Source: Palsa-513 sp050010595 (GTDB lineage: Bacteria; Actinomycetota; Thermoleophilia; Solirubrobacterales; Solirubrobacteraceae). Taken from it: DNA of 64,000 nucleotides. The notes below the pieces were generated by a model that saw nothing but the letters and a program-made list of their open reading frames with translations, was not told the origin of the DNA and did not search any database. Below are positions 49,347 through 56,646 of the stretch, one piece after another; positions within the stretch are counted from its first letter, which is position 1; each line of letters opens with the position of its first letter. The translations under genes were made by a program, and so were the position numbers. Location of the stretch: positions 36,073 to 100,072 of the forward strand of contig JBEKKS010000010.1 of the NCBI GenBank assembly GCA_050010595.1, read 5' to 3'.

Positions 49347-50428
49347 AGGCCTGGGTGGTGCGGCCCGAGCGCGAAGGCGAGCCGATCGATGCGCTCAAGC
49401 TGGAGGAGGTCGAGGCCCCGGAGCCAGGCCCGCTGGAGGTGATCGTCAAGGTCATGGCGGCCGGCGTCAACTACGACAACGTCTGGGCCGCCCTCGGCGA
49501 GCCGGTCTCGGTCTTCGGCTTCGGCGATCACCCGCAGTACGGCCATCACATCGGCGGCTCTGACGGTGCCGGCATCGTCGAGCAGGTCGGCGTCGGCGTC
49601 AGCGAATGGGCGCCCGGTGACGAGGTCGTGATCCAGCCGAATCAGGACGGCCTGATCTGGGGCTATGAGACGACATGGGGCTCGTTTGCGCAGTACGCGA
49701 AGGTGCGCACCGATCAGCTGCTGCGCAAGCCGGCGGCGCTCACCTGGGAGGAGGCCGCGTCCTACGCGCTGACGTACTTCACCGCCTACCGGATGCTGCT
49801 CACGCGCGCCGGGCTCAAAGCCGGCGATCGCGTGCTGATCTGGGGCGCAGGCGGCGGGCTTGGGGTGTTCGCCTGCCAGCTGTGCGCGCTGGCCGGCGCG
49901 CAGTCGGTGGGCGTGGTCTCGAGCGCTGAAAAGGGCGCTCTCGCCGTGAAGTGCGGGGCCACTGCCTACATCGACCGCACCAAAAAAGAAGACATGAAGA
50001 GCTTCGCGCGCCAGGTCCGGGAGCTGATCGGCGGCGCGCCGGACGTCGTCTTCGAGCACGTCGGCCAGGCGACGTTCCCGACGTCGGTCTACGTCGCCGC
50101 GCCCGGCGGAAAGATCGTGATCTGCGGCGCCAGCAGCGGCTTTCAGCTCGACTTCGACGTGCGCCACCTGTGGATGCGCCAGAAGGAGATCATCGGCTCG
50201 CACATGGCGAGCGTGGAGGAATGCGCGCGGGCCAACGAGCTCGTCGAGCAGGGGCTGATCCGGCCCGTTCTATGGCGGACGTTCGGGTTCGACGGCGTCG
50301 GCGAGGCGCACCAGCTGATGCGAGACAACCGTCACCTCGGAAAGATCGCGATACTTGTAGGCGCCGGGCGGGAAGGCGAAGGCAAGACTGCGGACGGGCC
50401 CGGGGCGATCCGCGCGGAAGGTGGGTAG
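49343..50428 (+). CDS. zinc-binding-type dehydrogenase similar to crotonyl-CoA carboxylase/reductase
   Basis: 361 residues. MDR fold: VIVKVMAAGVNYDNVWAALG, GGSDGAGIVEQVG, then IWGYETTWGSFAQYAKV and LTWEEAASYALTYFTAYRML, the run typical of the Ccr subgroup. NADPH-binding GAGGGLGVFACQLC follows, with FEHVGQATFPTSV and QKEIIGSHMAS near the end. Shorter than true Ccr (about 430-450 residues), so enoyl-CoA or quinone reduction without carboxylation is also possible. Coupled to ygfZ upstream; a small unknown gene follows after 3 bp. Confidence 0.85.
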   Translation: MKAWVVRPEREGEPIDALKLEEVEAPEPGPLEVIVKVMAAGVNYDNVWAALGEPVSVFGFGDHPQYGHHIGGSDGAGIVEQVGVGVSEWAPGDEVVIQPNQDGLIWGYETTWGSFAQYAKVRTDQLLRKPAALTWEEAASYALTYFTAYRMLLTRAGLKAGDRVLIWGAGGGLGVFACQLCALAGAQSVGVVSSAEKGALAVKCGATAYIDRTKKEDMKSFARQVRELIGGAPDVVFEHVGQATFPTSVYVAAPGGKIVICGASSGFQLDFDVRHLWMRQKEIIGSHMASVEECARANELVEQGLIRPVLWRTFGFDGVGEAHQLMRDNRHLGKIAILVGAGREGEGKTADGPGAIRAEGG

Positions 50429-50431
50429 GAG

Positions 50432-50776
50432 ATGTCAGGAGTCGTGCAAATCCCCTGGTACGCGACCGGCTTCCGCGGCGACCAGCTGGCGGACGAGTTG
50501 ATTCGTGTCTCAGCGCTCGCGACGCAGTACGGGGCGACGAGCTATCAGGTGTTTCGGAGCCGGGACGATCGCTACAAGTTCCTGCAGCTGCTCGAGTTCG
50601 ACGAGCACGCTGACTTCGATCTCTACTGGAACGGTCCGGAGATGATCGACATGCGGACCTATTGCAGTGGCTGGTACCAGATCCCGCTGCTTTACACGTG
50701 GTCTGACCGCATCGTCGCCGGCGAGCGACCCCACCGCAACGGGGCGCACGCAGACGTCGAGGCGGTAGAGGGTTAG
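50432..50776 (+). CDS. hypothetical protein (114 aa) in operon with the dehydrogenase
   Basis: ATG 50432 with GTAGGAG upstream, 3 bp after the dehydrogenase stop. Sequence VQIPWYATGFRGDQLADELI, SALATQYGATSYQVFRSRDD, KFLQLLEFDEHADFDLYWNG, GWYQIPLLYTWSD suggests a ferredoxin-like (dimeric alpha-beta barrel) fold. No transmembrane span. Co-translation hints at a role with the reductase. Confidence 0.7.
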   Translation: MSGVVQIPWYATGFRGDQLADELIRVSALATQYGATSYQVFRSRDDRYKFLQLLEFDEHADFDLYWNGPEMIDMRTYCSGWYQIPLLYTWSDRIVAGERPHRNGAHADVEAVEG

Positions 50777-50807
50777 GTCAAGCGATCGAGTGGGTAAGGT
50801 GATCGGC

Positions 50808-51437
50808 ATGCGGCGGAGCGGACTGCTTGGTATGGCGCTCGTCGGGTGCGTGCTCGCCCTCGCGAGCACGAGCGCGTTCGCGACGGGGTCGTCGGGGACG
50901 ACAGGATCGTCGGGGACTACCGGATCGACATCGACCACGGTCACGCCACACGTCGTCGGCTGCCCGGCCGGCGTTGCGTCACTGCCCGCGAGTGCGCAGT
51001 GGGTCTGGAGCGCCTACGGCGCGCCGAGCTCGAGCGCGACGAAGGTCAGCTACTCGCAGACTGGCGGCAACGGGACATGGGCGGGCGGCAGCGCGAAGGG
51101 CACGATCTGCAGCCAGGACCAGGGCGGCGGCCAGCCGAAGCGCAGCATCGTGCTGAAGGTGTCGGGACCGTCGAAGCTCTCACCGGGGATAACCCGCGGC
51201 GGCCTGCTCGGGATCGGGATCACGCTCGGCGTGACGGTCAGCAAGAGCGGCGACCCGAATGTCTGCCCGGTCGGCGCGACCGGCAGCGTGACGCTCTTCG
51301 CCAGCTACTACTCGACGCACAGCGACAAGGCGAGCATGAGCTTCACGGGAACGTGCGCGGCATGGAACGAGACCTTCAGCGGACAGATCCTGCACGTCCT
51401 GATCTCGAACGACGGGGCGATGATCCGCCCGAGCTAG
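50808..51437 (+). CDS. secreted hypothetical protein
   Basis: 209 residues from ATG 50808, chosen for AAGGTGAT just upstream (a GTG at 50790 is in frame). Signal peptide RSGLLGMALVGCVLALASTS ... AFA. A low-complexity GSSGTTGSSGTTGSTST linker follows, then a beta-rich domain with three or four Cys (VVGCPAG, GTICSQD, PNVCPVG, GTCAAW). No anchor. Not recognised. Confidence 0.72.
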   Translation: MRRSGLLGMALVGCVLALASTSAFATGSSGTTGSSGTTGSTSTTVTPHVVGCPAGVASLPASAQWVWSAYGAPSSSATKVSYSQTGGNGTWAGGSAKGTICSQDQGGGQPKRSIVLKVSGPSKLSPGITRGGLLGIGITLGVTVSKSGDPNVCPVGATGSVTLFASYYSTHSDKASMSFTGTCAAWNETFSGQILHVLISNDGAMIRPS

Positions 51438-51724
51438 TCCTGCTCGAGCGGTGCCATGGTCAGGCCCGCGCCGCGCAGCTGCGCCCAGTAGTGCTCGGCC
51501 GGCTCGAGCTGCCCCGTCCAGACGATCGCGAGGCCGCTGTTGTGGATCTGGTTGGCCAGCGCGTAGCCACGCTCGAGGCTGACGCCCGGAATGAAGCGCG
51601 CGAGCGTCGTCGCGACGTGGTCGAACGTGTTGTGGTTGTCGTTGCGGACGATCACCTTCCAGGCCCCACCGAGGCCGCTTCCCGGGCCGGCGCTGCGCGA
51701 ACGCTCGACCGTCTGCGAGCTCAC
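51434..51724 (-). CDS. clpS: ATP-dependent Clp protease adaptor ClpS
   Basis: 96 residues, GTG start overlapping the MBL gene stop (GTGA). ClpS core: WKVIVRNDNHNTFDHVATTL, ALANQIHNSGLAIVWTG, EPAEHYWAQLRGAGLTM. It delivers N-degron substrates to ClpA/ClpC. Residues for N-degron binding (NDNHNTF, IHNSG) are conserved. Confidence 0.93.
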   Translation of the reverse strand: MSSQTVERSRSAGPGSGLGGAWKVIVRNDNHNTFDHVATTLARFIPGVSLERGYALANQIHNSGLAIVWTGQLEPAEHYWAQLRGAGLTMAPLEQD

Positions 51725-52575
51725 GCGCGCTCGTCGGCGGCGCGCCTCGACCAGTAGCGCGCGAGGCCGTCGTAGTTGTTCTCGAAGGGCGCGCCCTCAC
51801 GGTAGGCGGCGGCGTCATCGGGGGCGCAATGAGCCTCGAGGTCCGCGGTGAGGTCGCGCACGAAGCGCTCGCGGTCGACCTCGCGCGCATGCGCGGCCCA
51901 ACGGTCGAGCGCAGCCTCGAGGCGGTCGAGATGGCCCGGCGGATCGCCGGCGAGGCCAAAGTGGGTCAACGCGAGTCGCTGCGGCTTCCAGGCGCGCAGC
52001 GTCGCGACCGACGCGTGCCAGAGCTCGATGTCGATGTCGGTCGGGGGGGTCGGCGCCAGGACATAGTCGAGCGGCTCGATGCGCACGCCGGCGACGTCGC
52101 CGACGAACGCCGTGGCGGACGGCGCATGCCAGTAGCTGACGTGGTGGCTGGCGTGGCCAGGCGTGTAGGCGACGTCGAGCTCGCCGAGGCGCTCACCGCC
52201 GTGGAGCACGGTGATCCGCTCATGCGGCACCGGCAAGATCTCCCCCCAGAGGCGGTCCATCTGATCGCCGTAGAGGCGTGACGCGCTTTCGATCAGGCGC
52301 GACGGGTCGGCCATGTGGGGAGCGCCGCGCGCATGAACCCAAACCTCGACGTCGGGCCAGAGGCGGCAGAGCGAGCCCGTCGCGCCGGCGTGGTCGAGGT
52401 GAATGTGGGTCAGCGCGATTGCCCGAGGGCGTCGCTCGCCAAGACCTTCGAGGAGGGTCTCGATGCGCGCGGCAGGACCGGGGTCGATCAGCACGTCACC
52501 GGCAACCCAGGCGCAGATCACGCGCGGGCGGCCGAGCTGAAGGACATCGACCGGGTAGATCTCGGCGGAGCGCAT
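51721..52575 (-). CDS. MBL-fold metallo-hydrolase
   Basis: 284 residues from ATG 52575; the longer frame enters the divergent meaB region and is rejected. Metal motif LTHIHLDHAG (HxHxDH), the next His in YTPGHASHHVSYW, Asp in FVGDVAGVRI and His in LALTHFG: a complete binuclear site. Glyoxalase II or lactonase-like; substrate unknown. Upstream partner of clpS in a two-gene operon. Confidence 0.9.
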   Translation of the reverse strand: MRSAEIYPVDVLQLGRPRVICAWVAGDVLIDPGPAARIETLLEGLGERRPRAIALTHIHLDHAGATGSLCRLWPDVEVWVHARGAPHMADPSRLIESASRLYGDQMDRLWGEILPVPHERITVLHGGERLGELDVAYTPGHASHHVSYWHAPSATAFVGDVAGVRIEPLDYVLAPTPPTDIDIELWHASVATLRAWKPQRLALTHFGLAGDPPGHLDRLEAALDRWAAHAREVDRERFVRDLTADLEAHCAPDDAAAYREGAPFENNYDGLARYWSRRAADERA

Positions 52576-52628
52576 CGAACGTTGAAAACTACAATCGGCC
52601 TGGATGAGCAGCAAGCCGGACACAGACG

Positions 52629-53594
52629 TTGTCGCGAGCGACAGCAAGCGCCGCTGAGCTCGCGGCGCGGTTGCGCGCCCGCGACGTGAGCGCGGCCCCA
52701 GCGGTGCTGACACTGCTCGAGGCGGGCGGGGACGCCGGGCGCGAGCTGCTCGCGGAGCTCTCGCCGCGCGCGCTCGGCGGCGAGGCTCCCGGACAGATCG
52801 TTGGCTTCACCGGTCCCCCCGGCGTCGGCAAGTCGACGCTCCTCGGTGCGCTCGTCGGCCTCTGGCGCGACGGCGGGCGCAGCGTCGCGGTGCTAGCGGT
52901 GGACCCGTCTTCCAAGCGCAGCGGCGGGGCGTTACTCGGTGATCGGATCCGCATCGCCGGCAGCGCTCCCGGCGGCCCCGCGCGCTTCATCCGCTCGATG
53001 GCCGCCGGCGAGCGGGCCGGCGGCCTCGCGCCGGCGACGCGCGCCGCCGCGCAGGCGCTCGCCGTCGCCTTCGACATCGTGCTCGTCGAAACCGTGGGGG
53101 TCGGCCAGTCGGAGACCGAAGTCGCAGACCTCGCCGACACCGTGGTCGTCGTCGTCCAGCCGGGCGCCGGCGACTCGCTCCAGTTTCTGAAGTCCGGGCT
53201 GATGGAAGTGCCCGATGTGCTCGTCGTCGCCAAGGCAGATCTCGGGGCGCCTGCATTCGCGGCGCTCGGGGAGGCGAAGGCGGCCCTACGGCTGCTCGGC
53301 GCGAACGCGACGCAGACGCTCGCGGTGAGTGCGCTTGCGCCAACGAGCGGGATCGCGGAGCTGGTCGCCGCTCTCGACGCCCAGTGGGGCGCCCTCGACC
53401 TGCCTGCGCGGCGAGTCGCGACGCGCCAGGCCGGAGCACTCGCCGACTTCGTCAGCGAGTACGGCCAACGCGGCCTGCGTGCGGTCGGCGGCCGGCGCGC
53501 CGCGGAGCGGTTGCTCAGCGCCCAACCAGCAGACCTCGACGGCGCGGCGCTCGTCGAGTCGCTGGCGAGCGCGGCGCGGGCGAGCGACTTCTAA
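52629..53594 (+). CDS. meaB: MeaB/ArgK-family GTPase (methylmalonyl-CoA mutase chaperone)
   Basis: 321 residues from TTG 52629; a TTG without a strong ribosome site, but a later start would cut the N-terminal helix (AAELAARLRARDVSAAPAVL). P-loop FTGPPGVGKSTLLGAL, AVDPSSKRSGGALLGDRIR, FDIVLVETVGVGQSETEVAD, VVAKADLG. It loads and protects adenosylcobalamin in acyl-CoA mutases. The mutase genes are not in the window; the Ccr-like gene 3 kb upstream raises the possibility of an ethylmalonyl-CoA link. Confidence 0.9.
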   Translation: MSRATASAAELAARLRARDVSAAPAVLTLLEAGGDAGRELLAELSPRALGGEAPGQIVGFTGPPGVGKSTLLGALVGLWRDGGRSVAVLAVDPSSKRSGGALLGDRIRIAGSAPGGPARFIRSMAAGERAGGLAPATRAAAQALAVAFDIVLVETVGVGQSETEVADLADTVVVVVQPGAGDSLQFLKSGLMEVPDVLVVAKADLGAPAFAALGEAKAALRLLGANATQTLAVSALAPTSGIAELVAALDAQWGALDLPARRVATRQAGALADFVSEYGQRGLRAVGGRRAAERLLSAQPADLDGAALVESLASAARASDF

Positions 53595-53597
53595 ACC

Positions 53598-53626
53598 TTG
53601 ACAAGTGCGCGGACGCGATATATCGT
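53598..53626 (+). promoter_or_regulatory. promoter and operator of the PadR-ABC operon
   Basis: -35 TTGACA (53598-53603), 17 bp, -10-like TATCGT (53621-53626). A perfect palindrome CGATATATCG (53616-53625) overlaps the -10, a likely PadR binding element. Confidence 0.6.
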
Positions 53627-53667
53627 GATGCTCATAAGTTATTACAAGACATGCAGGAGTGTGAAAG

Positions 53668-54315
53668 ATGAGTGGACAAAGCTGCGCCGCCGATGAAGGC
53701 GGCTTCGAAGGCTTTCCAAACCCGCGTGCAGCTCGCCAGGCGATGCGCGCGGCATTCATGATGCGCGGCGGCGAGCCGCGGGCGCATCGCGGCGGTGGAC
53801 CGTGGGGCGAACCGTTCGGCTACGGCGGGCCGCGTGGCGGTTTCCGTGGCCGGCACGGCAAGGCCCGGCGCGGCGACATCCGCACGGCGGTACTGCTGCT
53901 GCTGGCCGAGGAGCCGCGCAACGGCTACTCGATCATGCAGGAGCTCGAGCAGCGCTCGGGCGGAATCTGGCGACCGAGCCCGGGATCGGTATACCCGGCG
54001 CTCTCCCAGCTCGAGGACGAGGGTCTGATCCGCTCCGAGGAGCAGGACGGGCGCAAGGCCTTCGGGCTGACCGACGCCGGACGTGACCAACTTGCAGCGC
54101 GCCCCGCGGACGCACCCGCGCCGTGGGATACCCTGGCCGGCGGCGTATCGACCGACGTGCGCGACGTGATGGGCCAGCTGCGCCAGGTGGCGGCAGCTGC
54201 CGCTCAGCTCGCGCGCACAGCAAGCGAACCACAGCTCGCGGAGGCGAAGAAGGTGCTCAGCGAAGCGCGCCGCGCGCTCTACAGGATCCTCGCGGATGGC
54301 GAGGGCGACGAGTGA
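53668..54315 (+). CDS. PadR-family transcriptional regulator
   Basis: 215 residues. A Gly/Arg-rich N-terminal extension (residues 1-65) precedes the PadR winged helix: GDIRTAVLLLLAEEPRNGYS, IMQELEQRSGGIWRPSPGSV, YPALSQLEDEGLI, GRKAFGLTDAG. A helical C-terminal part follows. Stop overlaps the ABC ATPase start by GTGA, so it represses its own exporter operon. Confidence 0.92.
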   Translation: MSGQSCAADEGGFEGFPNPRAARQAMRAAFMMRGGEPRAHRGGGPWGEPFGYGGPRGGFRGRHGKARRGDIRTAVLLLLAEEPRNGYSIMQELEQRSGGIWRPSPGSVYPALSQLEDEGLIRSEEQDGRKAFGLTDAGRDQLAARPADAPAPWDTLAGGVSTDVRDVMGQLRQVAAAAAQLARTASEPQLAEAKKVLSEARRALYRILADGEGDE

Positions 54316-55340
54316 GCTCGGAGCTGCACGCGAACGGGGCGGCCGCAGCGGCCGCCCCGACGAGCGCGGCAGTCGTCGTGCGCGGCCTCGAGAAACGCTA
54401 CGGCGAGATCGAGGCCGTGCGCGGCATCGACTTCGAGGTAGCGCAAGGCGAGGTGTTCGGCTTCCTCGGTCCCAATGGCGCGGGCAAGTCGACGACGATC
54501 TCGATGCTCTGCACGCTGATCATGCCGACCGGCGGGCACGCAACCGTCGCGGGGTACGACGTCGCCCGCGAGCGGGACGCAGTACGACGGCAGATCGGCC
54601 TCGTCTTCCAGGACACGACGCTCGACGGGTACCTCAGCGCGGAGCAGAACATGCGCTTGCACGCCGAGCTGTACGGCGTCCCGCGCGAGGCGATCAAGCC
54701 GCGGATGGAGCAGGTGATGAGCATGGTCGGCCTGTGGGACCGGCGAGACGGTGCCGTCAACACGTTCTCCGGCGGGATGAAACGTCGCCTCGAGATTGCC
54801 CGCGGGCTGATGCACTCGCCGCGCGTGCTGTTCCTCGACGAGCCGACCGTCGGGCTCGACCCGCAGACCCGCGCCTCGATCTGGACCTACATCCGCCAGC
54901 TCAAGGAGGCGGAGGACATCACGATCTTCCTCACGACCCACTACATGGACGAAGCCGAGAATTGCGACCGGATCGCGATCATCGACAAGGGCAAGATCGT
55001 CGTGCTCGACACCCCAACCGCGCTCAAGGCAGCGGTCGGGAAGGACCGGGTACAGATCAGTACGGACGACGACCCAGCGGCGATCCTGGCATTGCGCGAG
55101 CATTTCGATATCGAGGCACGGATGGCCGAAGGCGCCGTCACCTTCGGTGTCGCCCACGGCGAAGCGTTCGTCCCCCGGCTGTTCGCGCAGCTCGGCGTTC
55201 CGATCCGCTCGGTCAGCGTGTCGCGACCGTCGCTCGATGACGTCTTCCTGCTGCACACCGGGTCCACGATCCGCGACGCCGAAGAGGATCCCGCGGTCAA
55301 CCGCGGGCGGATGATGGCGCGCGTCATGGGCGGGCGATAG
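54312..55340 (+). CDS. ABC exporter ATPase (daunorubicin-resistance DrrA type)
   Basis: 342 residues from GTG 54312. Walker A FLGPNGAGKSTTISML, Q-loop LVFQDTTLDGYLSAEQNM, signature TFSGGMKRRLEIARGLM, Walker B VLFLDEPTVGLDPQTR, H-loop LTTHYMDEAENCDRI. The C-terminal extension (residues 245-342) ends in VSVSRPSLDDVFLLHTG, characteristic of DrrA-type exporters. Works with the permease encoded next. Confidence 0.94.
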   Translation: MSSELHANGAAAAAAPTSAAVVVRGLEKRYGEIEAVRGIDFEVAQGEVFGFLGPNGAGKSTTISMLCTLIMPTGGHATVAGYDVARERDAVRRQIGLVFQDTTLDGYLSAEQNMRLHAELYGVPREAIKPRMEQVMSMVGLWDRRDGAVNTFSGGMKRRLEIARGLMHSPRVLFLDEPTVGLDPQTRASIWTYIRQLKEAEDITIFLTTHYMDEAENCDRIAIIDKGKIVVLDTPTALKAAVGKDRVQISTDDDPAAILALREHFDIEARMAEGAVTFGVAHGEAFVPRLFAQLGVPIRSVSVSRPSLDDVFLLHTGSTIRDAEEDPAVNRGRMMARVMGGR

Positions 55341-55342
55341 CG

Positions 55343-56218
55343 ATGGCGACGACCACCGCCGCGCCCGCGCACCCGGTCGCAGCCGTGCGCGTGCCGGCCC
55401 CGAGCCTGCGCGGCGAGCTGCGCGCGATCAAGATCGTCTGGGAGCGCGAGCTGATCCGCTTCAGCAAGGACCGCCTGCGGATCGTCACCTCGCTGCTACA
55501 GCCCTTCCTCTTCCTCTTCGTGCTCGGCACCGGCCTCTCACGGCTCGCGAGCGGAGGCACGCACGGCGTCAACCTGCGGACCTTCGTCTACCCGGGCGTG
55601 CTCTGCATGGCGGTCATGTTCATCGCGATCTTCTCGGCCGCGTCGATCGTCTGGGACCGCGAGTTCGGCTTCCTGCGCGAGATGATGGTCGCCCCGGTCA
55701 GGCGCAGCTCACTCGTGCTCGGCAAGTGCCTCGGCGGGGCAACCGTCGCCACGCTCGAAGGCGTGATCCTGATCTGCCTCGCAGGGCTCGTCGGCGTCCC
55801 CTATGCGCCGATCCTGCTGCTGGAGATCTTCGGCCTGCAGCTGCTCGTGGCCTTCGCGATCACCGCCTTTGGCGTAATGGCAGCAGCGCGCGTGCGCCAG
55901 ATGCAGTCCTTCATGGCGCTGACGCAGATGTTCATCATGCCGATGTTCTTCCTGTCCGGTGCGATGTTCCCGGTGTCGGGCCTGCCGACCTGGCTCGCGA
56001 TCCTCAACCGCATCGACCCGCTCACCTACGCGGTCGACCCAATGCGCCGCGCGGTCTTCGCGCACCTGCACATCAGCGCAGTCGCACGCCACGTGCTCGA
56101 TCCCGGCGTGACGTGGTTCGGGTGGCAGGTGCCAGGCCTGCTCGAGGCCGGGGTCGTTGCGATCCTCGGCCTGTTGATGCTCGCGATCGCGATCTGGGAG
56201 TTCAGCAAGGTCGAGTAG
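55343..56218 (+). CDS. ABC-2 type exporter permease (DrrB type)
   Basis: 291 residues, ATG 2 bp after the ATPase stop. Six spans: about residues 50-70, 88-108, 135-160, 168-190, 200-220 and 255-278. Signature loop FLREMMVAPVRRSSLVLGKC and RIDPLTYAVDPMRRAVF, as in DrrB proteins. Drug or lipid export is likely; the substrate is unknown. Confidence 0.93.
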   Translation: MATTTAAPAHPVAAVRVPAPSLRGELRAIKIVWERELIRFSKDRLRIVTSLLQPFLFLFVLGTGLSRLASGGTHGVNLRTFVYPGVLCMAVMFIAIFSAASIVWDREFGFLREMMVAPVRRSSLVLGKCLGGATVATLEGVILICLAGLVGVPYAPILLLEIFGLQLLVAFAITAFGVMAAARVRQMQSFMALTQMFIMPMFFLSGAMFPVSGLPTWLAILNRIDPLTYAVDPMRRAVFAHLHISAVARHVLDPGVTWFGWQVPGLLEAGVVAILGLLMLAIAIWEFSKVE

Positions 56219-56269
56219 CGTCGGAGCTTCGATCGAACGAAGTTCGATCGAACTCCTCCTTTGACTGGA

Positions 56270-56605
56270 CGCGGTGGTGGGTTGGTAGGGGCGCTGCGCT
56301 TGGTTTGACTGGATTTGCGCCGAATACCGGGGCGTAGGGCGTGCCGGATGGCGGGACGGTGTTGGCGCCGAGCAGCTGCAGGCTGTGCCCCGTTGTCCGA
56401 AGTAGTAGGTGTACTCGCCGACGGCGCCGTCGGCGAGCTTCTCCGTCGGGAAGCCCGTGAGCTTTGGCACGGTGAGCGTGGTTGGGCCCGAGCCGCCGGT
56501 GCACAGGATCTGGGCGGGGCCGAGCGTCAAGGACTCGATCTTGCGGCCCGCGAGCGTGAACGAAGCGGGTTTGTAACGCCGGCCGTCCTCGTGAGACAAA
56601 GGCAT
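56270..56605 (-). pseudogene. probable decayed gene fragment
   Basis: Minus-strand frame from 56605 reads FTLAGRKIESLTLGPAQILC, GSGPTTLTVPKLTGF, GAVGEYTYYFGQRGTAC, coding-like for about 70 residues. After that the convincing sequence moves to another frame (LLGANTVPPSGTPYAPVFGA). This suggests a frameshift in a former beta-rich protein gene. The rest of the gap between the DrrB-type permease and dipZ (56219-56646) holds an AT-rich GATCGAAC/GTTCGATC repeat near 56230-56250 and nothing else. Confidence 0.4.
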
Positions 56606-56646
56606 GTGCGCCGCACGATGCCGCCCTGCGCGAACATATCCCCCGC

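Noticed and set aside
53633..53643. ATAAGTTAT-like half site before padR as a second MntR box
   Set aside because: Only one arm resembles the 48396-48420 operator, and the downstream genes are PadR-controlled exporters.
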